64,000 nt of DNA from Cricetomys ansorgei (GCA_026225945.1 JAMJFZ010001133.1:16518001-16582000); one strand, 5' to 3'. Counted from the stretch's first letter, positions 21,745 through 34,885 are shown. Notes: generated by a model from the letters alone, not told the origin. Translations and numbers: made by a program.

Positions 21745-21912
21745 GAACAGTGGTACAGAGTGTCTAGAACTCTGCTATTCAGTACTGAGCCGTTAGCCAC
21801 AAGACAATTTAAATTTAGTTAGTTCAGTGAAATTTTAAATGTAGCTCTGTAGTCACAGCAATCATGTTTTACACAATTAGTAGTGCCTATAGCTAATGCC
21901 CAGCTCTATTAG
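21745..21912. mobile_element. hAT-Charlie-type non-autonomous DNA transposon relic
   Basis: ctgagccgttagccaca, caatttaaatttagttag, gtagtcacagcaatcatgtt, and gctctattagacatttgtgc match the plan of an eutherian MER-type hAT element with GTAGCCACTAGCCACATG blocks. The family number is not assigned. Confidence 0.55.
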
Positions 21913-21939
21913 ACATTTGTGCCCTCTGGCAGTTCTAGG

Positions 21940-22106
21940 ACAGGATTGACATGGGGCCCAAATCTGGCCCTTTGCTTGATTTTATAAAATATTATCAGAA
22001 CCACATCTGTTCGTGTACATGTCTGCTTTCTTGCTATAATAGCAGAGTTGTGCAATTGTTACAGAGCCTGTGAGGCCCACAGACCCGATTTACCGTCTCA
22101 TCTTTC
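21940..22106. mobile_element. hAT-type non-autonomous DNA transposon relic (second family)
   Basis: cccaaatctggccctttgct followed by a diverged middle, then gcagagttgtgcaattgtta and cagagcctgtgaggccca, match the order of a common eutherian hAT element with CAAATCTGGCCC and GCAGAGTTGAGTAGTTG blocks. It lies directly next to the relic at 21745-21912. Confidence 0.6.
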
Positions 22107-24250
22107 ATGGAAAAAAAATTGCTGGCACTCGCAGTGTGGTCTTCGTGAAGCAGGTCGAGTGAGTGGGCATTGGAGTGTCCAGCCAGGACTTGCTTCCTTA
22201 TCATGTGCAGGCCAGGTAGCTTGATGACTCCTGTTCAGAAACACAACTTTCACTTTACAAAGCACACTTTTATAACTGTATTTCGTCTTAAAGTCATTGT
22301 AATTATGTTTTTGTGAGTTGGGTGGGAGGAAATATGATGAGCAAGGCAGTTTGCTTGCCAAAACGGGCACCCAGAGTTCGTGACAACTCTTCTGCAGAAA
22401 GCAGAGTGGGAAAAGCCAGCTCAGACAGGCTTCTCCTGTCACTGCCTTCCACTGATGCCTGTGGTAGTCTGCCTACCCGTCCTTCTATTTTACTTCTTTC
22501 AAATTAACAGAGTTTAAATTAGACTCATACATATTTCATGGAAAAGACAGAGGTGGCATTATGTGGACAGTTTCTGTCCCATGTTCAATAATTAAATGAC
22601 CCAATGGAGAGATGGTGCTTTGAAGTAGAAATGAAGTCACTCTCCCTGAGAGGACAGTGAGATGGTATTTCTACACCCCTGCTTTGAAGTTGAGAGTATG
22701 ACATTAATAAGCCCATGAGCTGAGACATCCAAGGAATTTTCTTTTGCCTTTTTTCTTCTATTAAGATTGTGGTGTATAGAAACAGAGGGACAAGTTATGT
22801 CTCTTGAAGAAAGCAGTTGAGTTGAAATTAGCTCTAATTGTTGGACCCTAGGGACAGGATCTCTGGCAGCAGGGTAGAATACATTCAAGTGCTATCTGTT
22901 CTCTTTAGTTCAACAGGAAAACCACAGTCTCCCTGCCTCATGTGTGGTTGCTTAGTGGGAGAGTGGTTGTTGGATGAGATATTTTACATCTCATTAGGTC
23001 CTATGTTGAAAGATGAGAGTTAAAACGCATCCAAGGGATTCATTCTCAGAAGATGTGACATGGGACAGTTGCTCGCAGTTTGATTTCTGACTAACTCCAG
23101 AAAGCTCTTGCCAGAACAAAAGGAAGAGCCTCCCTGGTTTTTCTAGAACTTCTAAGCTGCCAGCTGGCTTTAGCCATATATCTGTAATACAGTATAAATG
23201 ATAGTTGCCACTGGTTATTCTTTTAGAACACAGTGTAAATAACAGCTGAACTGGCATAATAGTTCCTCTCTGTAAGGAAGGTTCTGCTGCTAGGACGTCT
23301 GTGTTTGGGAGGTGGTAGGATGGAGGGTGGGGTGAGAGGCAGGAGGCAAGTTGTCTGGTTTTGTGGCTATGTGGCTTGGCTCTTTGGTTGGTTTGTTTTA
23401 ACTTGTACAAATACCCAGGCACTTTTTGACATGTGTGCAATAAATCAGTGGAATAATAATTATACACATTCAGAGATACACCACATGGCTCTTAACATAA
23501 CATTTTACTTTTTAAAATAGCTTCAAAGGACCCCACAGCCACGTTTCTTATTTTGCTACTTGCCTTAATGTTTCCTACACACCGTCTACCCCAGCCAGCA
23601 GTTGGGGTACTAGTGACTTGGCTTCCATTCTTTCTGGATTTTTCTTGATTTTGAGTAATTATCAAGATATCCAGAAAATAGGAAGGCTAAAGCTCTAGCA
23701 TTTATTTCGGTTGGAATTAAATTTTTTTTAATGAAGGAATACAGTGTTTAGAAGTGGGAGGTTATGTGGCTGTGTGTGAATCTCCCTGTTAACAAATGTA
23801 TGTATGGGGGAAGGTCTGGAAAGAAAACTCAGGAAGTGCTTTCCTTGCTTGTAGTAAGGGGCTCTAACTGCAGGCTGTTTCCTAGATTGCTGATATTCTT
23901 ATTAGTGTTCTTGCTGTTGGTTGTTAGGATGATTGAACAGGCTACATGATTTCTCATCTATTCTATTTTAGCTCTGTGGGTTTCATTTGAAATGTTAGCG
24001 TACATGTTTATGGATGCCAGACTTTCACAGTTCAATCCATTCACTTTTTTGTGTGTCTTAAATTGAAATAGAGAAATAAAAGTACTACCTAAGTGACCAT
24101 TTATTCTGTTCCCAAATTAATATTTTTGTTTCTGCTTTTTCCGAGAGCAGCCTTGTCTCCTTCTCAGCATGGCTGCCGTGCGGTTGCTAGTCGTGGCGAT
24201 TCTTATGCATACTTTTCAGAAGATGTGCTATAGTGCTACAAATGTCTAAG

Positions 24251-24269
24251 GGTTTTTTTTTTTTTTTTT
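24251..24269. repeat. poly-T tract
   Basis: An uninterrupted run of T after ctaaggg, with no recognisable repeat body beside it. Confidence 0.9.
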
Positions 24270-25623
24270 ACTAATTTATGTTGCAGATAGGTAAGGGAGG
24301 TGATCTACGTGTCTAAGTACTTGCTAACTAACAAGGAATATGGGAGTTTTGTGCCCCAACAGGCAAGGGGCAACGTTGGGAAGGGTGGTGAGCTCCATAG
24401 CAAAGAGCCATAGCTTTTCTACTAAAAATGTAGTCAATGCAGAAGAAAACATTGTACACTCTGTAGCCCTTCTCTCCGGGAAGACGCCCCCTGGCAAACA
24501 CACTCTTACATTCATAGGCAGTAATATGTATGAGTTCAGGTAGCTTGTATGTGCCCCAAAGTTCTTCCAAGATTAATGACTTCTCCTCTATGGATTGTAT
24601 GTACATATTTATTTAACACATGTATTTGTGCTGTATGTGGTATGAACATCGTTCATGTGTCATCGTGAGGCATAACAATGAAACTACCCTTGTCAGGCAC
24701 AGGCTGTGTTCGGAGCAAGGCTACATGATAGAGAACGGATTTACAATGTCATCCCTGGTCAACAGGAACTCTGCATGGACTCTTAGTTAGATCTCATCTT
24801 CTGTCTATTGTCTAAGAGAAGATAAGTAAAGGAGGAAAAGAAGATGAAAATAAATAAATAAATAGCTCCTTGGGAGATTTATGCCTGCAAACTATTCAAA
24901 ATGTCTACTTACGTGTATTACAATTGAAGGTAATGCTGTCAAGGTTATTCTGAAAAGCCTGACCTGCTTGGCCCATGACTTTGAGGAAAGGCATTGCACA
25001 AGCGGAGGTATAGCCTCTCCTGGCTTCACAGGAGTTTACTGCACATGCCTGGAGATGCTTCAGCGGGCCCTTGTGCTTTCAGTCAGACCTCCCTTCAGCT
25101 TGTCTACATGACAGTGGTGTCATTATTGAGCATCTGTGGTGTTCAAGGTGCTGGCCAATAGGGAAGCCTCATAATTTCATGAGTTTCTGGTCATGGGCTT
25201 TCCTTTTAGTTTGATTAACAGAGTGTCTGGCTAGTGTTTTGTGGCTGCCAAAGTGATTTCTAGAAACCATGGATTAGTGTTTTCAATGTGATACCTAAGT
25301 TTAAACCTGGATTATCACCTATGAAATCACTATTCAAGTTGCTCTGGTTTAAGGTGAAGAAAGAGAGATCCAGAAAAAATGGACCTGGAAAAATTTTATA
25401 ATTATGTCTTATATATGATTTCACTAGTTATGACATTGTCCTGCCTAGAAGGAAGGGAAAGAATGGATAACACAGGGGCATGAGTCTCCAAGATACCATC
25501 GTGGATCTAACAGTCACACCATGGCCGCAGTAATCAGGCCATTCCTCAAAGTCTTAGATATGTTAGCATCTTAAAGAAAGTTTACATTCTTAATATTAAG
25601 TTTCTTTAAAGTTGTTTATGGCG

Positions 25624-25625
<2 letters not shown>

Positions 25626-25662
<37 letters not shown>

Positions 25663-25671
25663 CGCGCGCAC
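25626..25671. repeat. (TG)n to (CG)n alternating purine-pyrimidine tract
   Basis: About 15 TG units run directly into gcgcgcgtgcgcgcgcac. The whole 46 bp alternates purine and pyrimidine. Confidence 0.97.
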
Positions 25672-26713
25672 TTGTTCTGTGTACCAAATGTAAATGAACA
25701 GATGACAGTTAATCACTGTGCTCTCTCTGCGTGGTAGAGACCAAGGTATTCCCTAGATTTTCTGTGATACACAGGTTGTACTTCTGTAACGTGGAACAGT
25801 TCATTGGATTTCTAGCAGAAGTGGCATGATCACTCCAGGGAGCTTGTTGAAGGTGCTGATAGAGGGAGGAGGTGCTTTCTCAGCCCAGGGTGGTTTCTCT
25901 CTAGATGTCTGAGTCACCAGTGACTCAGTGTGATAGCTGGACCATGGAGCAAACTTGGGTTATTTTTTAAGATGACTCATAAAACCACGTTTCCAACAAT
26001 GAATATGTTAAGTGGATAAAAGAGCACATGTCCTTGTTTCTTAGTTTACCTGCACCAAGACAGGCTCTCTGCCACACGTTCTGGAGACTTGAAGATGGCT
26101 GTGATGGGGAAATGGGAACCTTGTGTGGCCTGTAAGACTGACTGCAGGACTAGGGACATGCACTGTGATACCTTTCAGACAAGCCCACAAACCTAAGAAC
26201 TGCTCAGTCTTTAAGGCCCATGAACTTGAAGCAAGAGGGTAGTTGTCTTTTTTTCCCCAAGTTTGTCATAATACATATTTTGTGTGGAATTTCCAGGGAG
26301 GAACTTCTACTTCCATTTTCACTTCCTGCCCTGGTTACCTGGAAGTGACTTTTTAACAGACTCAAGGGGTGATAGGTACTGTCTTTTGTCAGGTAGACTT
26401 TTGCTGATTGCCCTGCATAATCAGTGCATTTTCAAGCACAGGCGCTTTTTAAACAGTTGCATACAGCAAAGCCAGCCTTTCAGTCTGCTGTGTTACCTTT
26501 TTGGCATCTCGAATACATTGTTCTGCTTTTAAGCCTTGCAAGGAATGCCTTTAGAATTAATAAATTAAGGGACTTGGTGAAAAAGCATACAAAGAAAGTC
26601 CTCTAGTTTTTTATATTTTTTCCAGTCCCCTTATTGGCCTCACATTTTTAAATGTTTTTATTTGGTGGGGAAAGGCATCGTTTGAAATTTTTATTGTTAA
26701 CATTTTTAACAGC

Positions 26714-26737
26714 AAAAAAAAAAAAAAAAAAAAAAAA
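26714..26737. repeat. A24 homopolymer
   Basis: Twenty-four consecutive A after aacagc. No SINE body is recognisable on the left. Confidence 0.97.
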
Positions 26738-27501
26738 GATGTAAGCCTACAGAGCAGTAACTATCATGGTGGCCACAGTTGGGAGGTCTGCAAAAGGCTT
26801 TATTGCCAACAGGTAAAAAATGTTGTGAACCACAGTCATTATAGGGGGTCACCACCTCTGCTGCGTGCATCCCATTCCTGTCTTGAGAGCGTTGATGGTG
26901 GCAGCACCGAACTCCACACGTTCCTCCCCTAATGTCTGCAGGCTTTGTTTTGATTCTCTCTTTACTAAAGATGTAAAAAGTTTGGGGTCACGTAAAAATG
27001 AGCCAAGGTCAGACTTTGTGAGACTCGGCGTGGCGAAAGTGTCCCTGTATCTAGCCAGGGAAGGAACTGCCTACAGGGGCTGACGTGGCTGTCTACACTT
27101 TTCAGCTCTTTTATAGATTTTAACTATCCTGCTGAGTTTGGCAGGCAGCCCCTTGCTTTCCTAAGGTTCAAACAGGAAAGACCTGTGGCAAAGGATTCAA
27201 CAGAGAATGCAAGGGTCATCCTGAGCTGCAGTGAAAACAGTCTGACTATGGCATCGTATGCCTTGGCATCATTAAAAGATGCTGTGGATAGCCGCTGACA
27301 TCATTTCCTCCATAGGTCAAGAGTCTAATACAGTTGTTGTTCGAGTTCTCAGAAAATGCCTTATTTAACACCTTGTTAGGATGAAATTGCTTCTGACTTT
27401 ATAAACACAGGTGTTCAGTTTGAGTCCTAATGAACTGTGAAATAGGTAGATGTCTAAAAGGAAATTCTATAAATTGTGAACAGGGCCCTGTCAGCACGCT
27501 A

Positions 27502-27522
27502 AATGGATTAGGAAAATCCATT
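27502..27522. promoter_or_regulatory. Perfect inverted repeat with bicoid-type cores (speculative site)
   Basis: aatggatt-aggaa-aatccatt: two 8-bp arms with a 5-bp spacer. Each arm carries GGATT, the core of OTX/PITX-type homeodomain sites. A second palindrome, cagggccctg, lies just upstream at 27481-27490. Function is inference only. Confidence 0.2.
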
Positions 27523-28839
27523 GTCTGCCCCGTAACTGAACACCAGTGTGATGCGTGCCCCCGAATTAGTCCTGAAAAGCCAATAAAACAGAGGAAGAAA
27601 GTCGAGCCTCAGAGATGTTGATTGTGGGGGTTCCCCACCACAAATGAATCTGGTGCAGGAGGGCTTGGAAGTCAGAATGGCTATTCAGAGAAAGGCCAAG
27701 AAGGAACACATATGAGCAGACAACACAGAATTTATGGAGCAAAACCACAAACACCTTATTTTCCATTGTACTAAAATAGTGCTATTTTACACTACTCTTT
27801 TTGTATGTAATTCTGCTTTCAATTTTATGTTGTTACTGCAACTCAAATCTCATTATAAGTGTTCCAACAAAAATCCCTTTTTAATCAAAAACTTTCCAAG
27901 CCCTAGCCATTGTAGGCATTTTTTGAGCAACCTATTTTTTATATATTTTTTTTTACTGGAACAAAAGAATTCACCCCCCTCCCTTTCTTTCAGCTCATGA
28001 GATGTTATTTGACCTGGGTGGCCAAACATATAATTAAGATAACTGAATCATTTTGATTTCTGCATCAAATCCTTTCATCCTTTGCAGCCATTGTTTTGGG
28101 GTAAAAAGATAGGGAATAAGAGCTCTTTGATTTTCTTTGAGAGAAAATAAATGGATCATTAGTACTTTTGCTGGTTGTACTTCTGGTTGGAAAAGGCCTT
28201 GTCTGTAGCAAGTTGTGACCGGAAGTGACAGTGTCCAGTTAGCCTAGGAGAACGTCCAGGCCCACAGGTTTTCTCGGGAGAGGTGGGTGCTCCTGCAGCG
28301 TCTGTGGGAGGCTGCCTTGCGTCTCAGAGGGCAACGGCATCAAGAAGAGCACTCCACAGAACCCTGAAGCTCAGACTCTTTGTTTTTAAAAATGAATGTC
28401 ATGAAAACCAGCATTTACTAAGTATTTTCATCCACTGTTTCCCTTCTGTGAGTCTGCATTTGGAAAGCTGTGTGGAGTGTTACTCCGCTTTCTGATACGG
28501 ACTCCATGTCTACTTCCTGTCTCCTCTGAGGAAGGGCCCAGTGCTGCGGTTAGATTTTTCGCTGTGTATTTCACAGCGACCCAAAATACCAGTTGAATCA
28601 CGTCAGGGCCTCTGCAAGAAAATGCCATTTCTTTTCACATGTACCTTTTTCTTTAAATTAAGTACATATATTTATTCTATACAGATATTGCCTTCTCTAC
28701 TCTCATTTTTAAGATAATATGGTTAAGGCAGTAAATTGTACAGATTTTAGCCTTAGGAAATTAGTTTTATTTAACAAAATATTTTGAAATATGCAAAATT
28801 TTTGTAACTTAAAATTTTGACTAGTTCTTATTGCCGTAA

Positions 28840-28990
28840 GTATATATGTATGTGAATGGGAGAGAGCACGTATGCGTGAGCCACCGTGTCCCTTGTGGAG
28901 GTTGGAGTCAACTCTGAGGCATCCTTTCCTTCCTCTGTGAGATCCTGGGAGTGAACTCACGTCATCAGGCTTGTAAGGCAAACTTCACCT
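28840..28990 (-). repeat. B3-type SINE, minus orientation
   Basis: gagccaccgtgtcccttgtg, gaggttggagtcaactctga, gatcctgggagtgaactcac, and gtcatcaggcttgtaaggc follow the reverse-complement order of a B3 SINE. The 5' head is truncated. Confidence 0.6.
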
Positions 28991-29431
28991 GATTATTTCC
29001 AGACATTGGTGGTCTCTCCTTCTAACCAGATAATATTTTTCCCCTACAATATTACTTGTTAGTTTTTTTTTTTTATTTGAAACTGAACAGACTGTAATTT
29101 GGAGTTGTAATGTCTTCCCAAGTGTGACAGAAAAGGGTCAAAGTCCTCATTTGCTGAGGGTGACTCCTTGGCTGGGTACCAGCCATACTAGCTGCCAGAA
29201 AAATGTCTCCATAGCAGTGACAGCAACGAACGAGCCCCTTTCCAGCCTTTCAGAGAGCATTTCAAGAAGGAGAAGGCTGGGGTGGGGGAGCAGAAATTCT
29301 TGGGGCAGCGGAGACTCAGCTGCCTCTGAGTGCATTGGTGAGGCTGCATGGGCTCATCAGCCCCATCCTACCCACGGGAACTATCAGTTTTAACTATCTG
29401 GAAAACCTTAAGCCACATTTTATTCCCTACC

Positions 29432-29460
29432 CTGTCTGTCTGTCTGTCTGTCTATCTCTC

Positions 29461-29502
<42 letters not shown>
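29432..29502. repeat. (CTGT)n followed by (TG)n compound microsatellite
   Basis: Six CTGT units, a short ATCTCTCTGC link, then about 19 TG units. Confidence 0.97.
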
Positions 29503-29503
<1 letters not shown>

Positions 29504-30265
29504 ATGCATGTAAACATTTCTGAGGACAAAGCATTTCCATGCAGAAATGGACATACAGAATCATTTTGGCAACCTCATTGGATTTCTAGTAAGTTATTTT
29601 TTAAGGTACCTACTATGTGTTAGGTATGGTGCTCAGACAGGAAGAATGTAAGAGACAGAATATCAAGTAATCTGCTATGAAACCGTCTCTAGAAATGCTT
29701 GCACAAACAAGACCTAAGCAATGACAACATTAATGAAGTTACTAATATGAAAGTAGGAAAATTTTGCAGTTCCACACCGAGACAAAGCATGACAGGCAAT
29801 TAATGGACCTGGGAGAAGGAGAATTAGCCTCTCTCAAGGATGAACCCCCTCATGGTTGTCTAATGCAGACCAGTCTTGAAACCATATACTCACAAACAAC
29901 AAAATTAAACTCATTAGGTTATATTTATATATATTTGTGCATATATATGTATGTAATAATCAAATAAAAAGAAGCCATCGACTTGAGGGTTGGGTGGACG
30001 GGGAAGGGGTTTCAGGGAGGGCAGCTAGGGGAGGTTGGGGGGAGGAAAGGGCGAGGAAAGTGATGAATTTTATTTCAATTAAAACCCAAAAATACTTGAT
30101 AGAGCTAATATGCACTGATATTCTCTTGTATCTCAGAGATGCCTGGTCTTGAGCAATGTTTTATGTTAGTACTAGGGATAAATATGGGCAATCCCTATAT
30201 AGATAAAGTATCCTTAACTACAAATCATCCTATGCATTTATTATTTGTTTATTATCTGTGTATCT

Positions 30266-30266
<1 letters not shown>

Positions 30267-30312
<46 letters not shown>

Positions 30313-30583
30313 GTGCGTGCATGAAGAGTGATATTCATTGTTAATACCCTCCTCAGTTTTTCTCCACACTTCAGACAAAGTCTCTCACTGAAACTTGAAT
30401 TTACCAATTTGGCTAGACTGAGTTTCCAGCCAGCCCCAGGGACCCTCCTGTGCCCCCCACCCAGGGGCACCCAGGCCGTGATGCTGTACCTAGACCTTTC
30501 TAAGTGGGTGCCGGGGATTGAACTGAAGTCCTGCTAGCTGCACAGCAAACACTTTACTGACTGAGCCATTGCCTCAGCCCCCT
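30267..30583 (-). repeat. (TG)n plus composite tRNA-head SINE, minus orientation
   Basis: A (TG)n run at 30267-30320 is the expanded tail of the SINE. It is followed by caaagtctctcactgaaact, ccagccagccccagggacc, ggtgccggggattgaactg, and the head ttactgactgagccattgc plus ctcagcccc. Confidence 0.68.
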
Positions 30584-30689
30584 GTTGATAATTTGGGCTA
30601 CAGTTTTGCAGGTGGAAATTACTGAACATAAATATCAACTTAGAAAATTTTCTAATAGTTTGATAAAGTGTTCATATTTCTAATGGATG

Positions 30690-31310
30690 GAAGTTTTGAA
30701 AATAGATAATCAAAGGGCCAAGGTAAAGTAGTGGGCCCAGTCTGCAGTCAGCACACAGAGAAATGAATATAAATGTACTCGAGACTTTACGCTTAATCTG
30801 ATGAGATAAATGCATATTAAAACTACATTGAAAAATAATTTTCACCTGATGGGAAAAAGTCCAAAAGTTTAAATTTATTTCTTTTGGCAAGACTATGGGG
30901 GAAAACTAACCCTCTAATAATGATGATCTTAAAGCAGAATGGTTATTTTGGGAGAATTTGGCAATAGTTACCACATTTTCCCTGTTTACCTTGTCTTCGA
31001 ATCTCAGTTCTAGAAATAGATCTCAAAGGTACACTGGCAAAAATATACCCAACATTCGTGATTCATATCCACAAACACTGGAAATAATCAGGACATCTAC
31101 CGGGCTCAGAATGATTTAATAAACCACGTCGATCCATACGATGGAATGCTATCAGCTATGCAAACCACAGACTGGATCTCGGTAGACTGATCAGGAGCGA
31201 GCTGTAGGTTACTTTGTCAAATGAAAGATGGTGATAAAGAGGGTAGGGTATGCTTGTTTATGTACGGGATTGAAGGACTATAGCCACATCTGTATGGTTG
31301 CGTGAAAACC
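30690..31310 (+). mobile_element. Old L1 3' end (L1M-type)
   Basis: agataaatgcatattaaaac, aatttggcaatagttaccac, cagttctagaaatagatctc, ccacaaacactggaaataat, and tccatacgatggaatgctat follow the order of an ancient L1 3' end. It is strongly decayed. Confidence 0.7.
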
Positions 31311-32027
31311 AATCATAAATCAATTAATACTGCAGGCCATAGGATGAAGTTGACAGTGAGAGAACCCGGATGTTTGGGATGAACCTCGTGCTATAGATTT
31401 GTCTTTGACTGTGAGAATGGTTTACATAATTTCAAAACCAAATTAAGTCCTGAAACATAATCGTTAAATAGTTAGAAAGAAAATGTGCAGTTTGAACGGT
31501 GGCACGACCATGGAGCCCGTACCTTTAAAACAAGAACCTTAGAGCAGAGTTCTCTGTGTGCCCATCTCTAGAGTGCTTACTTAGGGACGAATACAAGTGT
31601 AAACCTCCTTATGACTCCTTTGGTAGCCACATTATTTGTTGGAGCGTGGCTATTATTATCTAAGTCGATGTATTTGGAGAGCTGGGTCACACGAGCATTC
31701 CTCCTGGTGCCATTGAGAATTTGAATTTTCAGCACAGGAGAGAGTAAATCAACATCGTGGTTCATTGTGGACCTGGAGTGTCTGGGTGAACTCAGGGTAT
31801 GCCTCCTGTTTAAGAATAAGCATTATGCATGTTTTACAAATGGCATATGGGATGATACATGCTAAATGTAAATAGTTGTATACTAATGTATATTCTAGCC
31901 ATTTACCATTTTCACCGCTTTCCTAATTAAGGCCTTTGTAGAAGTGGATGAATCCATGTCTGGAGCAGGAAATATTGCCCGGAATTATCCTGCTGGCGAA
32001 GGGGTGGGATGGCTGTCAATTCTAACA

Positions 32028-32140
32028 GAGCTGTGGCGCTGCATGCCTGTAACCTCAGTATTCCAGAAGTGGAGGCAGGGGGACCATGAGTCTGAGGCCA
32101 ACCGGGCTACATAATGAGACCTTGTCTTACACATACAAGC
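32028..32140 (+). repeat. B1-like SINE
   Basis: gctgtggcgctgcatgcctg, taacctcagtattccagaag, ggaggcagggggaccatgag, and gggctacataatgagacctt follow B1 order on the + strand. Confidence 0.75.
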
Positions 32141-33036
32141 TAACGAAGTTGTTCTTCTGAAAAGTTGTTTGAATCTTATTCTAAGTAATAAAGTCTAGGA
32201 GCAACTTGGCAAAGAAAACCTTCAGCTGAGCATAGTGAACAGGTTTCCCATGTGGAAAGCTCCCCATTTTGTGTAAATTAGGCCGTGTATTTATAAATAA
32301 GGGTAGGGAAGGAACCTATAGATTAAAAAGACTCAGCAACACATCACATTACAGTGTACAGACATTATTACTACTCTAGTTAAGTAAATGAAATGGTAAA
32401 ACTGTGTTCCAACTGGAGAAATGTAAAGGTTCAGCAGATAATATGTGAAGTAATAAGTGGTAAATTTTCTTATAAAACCATAATAATGGTTTTATTTTTA
32501 TAAGAAATATTTATCTTCTAAATAGGTATGAAAATATTTATAGATTAAATAAAATAGCATTTGCAAGCTGGTTTTAAATAATTACGGAAGTTGAGAAAGA
32601 ATACAATAGTCCAGAAGAAGTAAGCACTGTTGGATGCCTTCTTTCTCTAAAAGGAGAATTTCAAGGCAGTATCATGCGTCGGACGAGATACAGTGCAGCT
32701 GATGCCAGGCCCACAGCGTCTCAGTGTGTCATCGAGTAGATTGGCAGTAGATTGGTCCTGATGGTGGCTCGTCACTTTTCCTGCTGTCCTTACACAGCAC
32801 CCAGCGCTGAAATCTTCAAGTTGCTCTCTCACTTGATCATTACAGTTTTGAGGATGGAATTATTTTTTCTTGTATTCTTCCTTTTACATCTAGATATGTC
32901 TTTTGCCTTTATGTTTAATTGTTGTTAGGTATTGTAAGTGTGGGTTCGTATCAAAAATTTTTACAAAGTTTGGGATGCTTTTGAGGCTCTATGAAAGCGT
33001 TGTACCTTCCCCGTCTCTCTGAAGAGATACATGTAG

Positions 33037-33230
33037 GGGCTGGTGCGATGGGTCAGCGGGAAACGGCTCTGACTGCCGACTCCACTGCTTTGAGTTCAAT
33101 TCCCAGGATCCATGTGGAAGAGGAGCAAACTGACTTCTAAAAGTTGTCCTCAGAAACCCATCTGCCTGTCTGTCTGTCTGCCTGTCTGTCTGTTGGTCTG
33201 TGTCTCTCACTAAAGAAAAATGTAAAGAAT
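33037..33230 (+). repeat. B3-type SINE with CTGT-rich tail
   Basis: ggggctggtgcgatgggtca head, gagttcaattcccaggatcc B-box region, then aagttgtcctcagaaaccca, followed by (CTGT)n at 33163-33200. Confidence 0.75.
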
Positions 33231-34019
33231 AGAAAAGTGACCATAGCTTTGCAGTGGCTCTTGTCATTGGTATTGTCTGCTGGAGTGCCAGTCCTGTACA
33301 CTTCTACACAGCCTTTCTTTTGCACCCCATACCGATTCCATTACCCCTAAGATGAAGTTGTATGGTTCAAGTTAGGAGTATTTCTATAGTTCATAGTTTT
33401 TATTTTTCCTGGCAAAGTGGTGCTTTCTACTGGTGACTAAATTAAAGTGCTTGTCACTGGAAAAATCAGTCGGATGAAGTCACTAATGGCATTAACACAA
33501 CTGAACACATTTTGTCCAGCAGGAAGTATCATACATCATCAAGACTGAAGTGGTAGTATCATATCACATTTGTTAAACACTTAGAGGAGCCTCGTCAATT
33601 TGTAATGTCAAATAACCCTTACGTCCATTCCCTGAGGTTTGTAGTACTTGATGGCTGGTGGGGTTTCTCATTTTATACAAATTTCTATTTGCAAAGTGGC
33701 CATAGTTAGAAAGGATTTCACAGTCATCTGCAATACATATCTATTGACTGAGAGGGCCCAGGGTAAGCCGTGTGAAATTCACTTGTTCCTGGTCACTCCC
33801 CCGTGTGTAGCTCCAGAACCAAAAGCAGTACTGTAGGATAAGTTACACATGTAGGCAGGAACAAGGAGGTATAAAACTCTGGGCATTAATGTGGAGGAAC
33901 TCAAGAGAGGCTTCACAGAGGAGAGGAAACGATGTAGACCCTGAAAAATGAAGTGTTTTCTAGGATGGGGGAGGTGGAGGGAGAGAGAAAAGTAGCAGAA
34001 GAGAGAGTAGTACAGAGGC

Positions 34020-34280
34020 CAGGGCTCAGCAAGGAGGAAGATTTGAGTTTGTCTTCCAGCACCCAAAGTTGGGCAGGGCTGCACACGTGTCTGTAACACC
34101 AGTGTGATGTGGGCAGAGACAGAGGGATCGCTGGGGCTTGCTGGCCACCAGTTGAGGGGAAACTAGCAAAGTCGAGGTTCGGGGAGAGAGTCCGTCTCAA
34201 AGGACAAAGGAGAAAAGCGAGAGAGCAGGAAACCCGTGTCTTCCTTCGCTGCCACGTGCACACACCCAACACCCACTGGC
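34020..34280 (+). repeat. Composite tRNA-head SINE (B3/B4-like)
   Basis: ggggctcagcaaggaggaag is a decayed head. Then come gggctgcacacgtgtctgta, cgctggggcttgctggccac, gagagtccgtctcaaaggac, and a CA-rich tail with gccacgtgcacacaccc. Confidence 0.55.
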
Positions 34281-34717
34281 TTCTGCTAAGTGGCTCCTCT
34301 GCCTGTCTCAATGTTTTACCAGACTATGGACTACAAAGGAGAGCAGCAGTAGCATCCATCGATGCAGTGGTGAAGAGGGCATGATCTGATTCACCAGCTG
34401 CTCCTGCACATCAGAGGGTCTCTGCGTTAGAGTGCTGTTGCCCACCATCTGTGGGCTCTCTTGTCCCATTGTCCCTCTTTACTTGGCAAAACCTTAGTTT
34501 GTCTCTATTCACTACAAACTTAATGAGCCCAACAAGACAATCAGACTTCTTTCTTCGTATTGGACAGTACCTCTTTATGTTACTGATGGATTTTATTTAC
34601 TTTAAATTACAAAAATCATGAAAATTTTGCATTGTCAAAACAGGTTTTTAAAGAACAAAATACTTGAAACTAACATTGGAGTAGATTCCCCTCAGCTCCT
34701 CCTTTATTCTTTCTTAG

Positions 34718-34818
34718 GGTCTCAGGGTAGCCCGGGCTATTAGTGAACTCACTCTGCAGACCAGGCTTGCCTCAGACTCAGTGCCTGCCTCTGCGTCCTG
34801 AGTGCTGGGATTAAAGGT
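34718..34818 (-). repeat. B1 SINE, minus orientation
   Basis: gggtctcagggtagcccggg, ctctgcagaccaggcttgcc, and gagtgctgggattaaaggta are reverse-oriented B1 blocks. Confidence 0.78.
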
Positions 34819-34819
34819 A

Positions 34820-34827
34820 TGTGCGTG

Positions 34828-34885
<58 letters not shown>

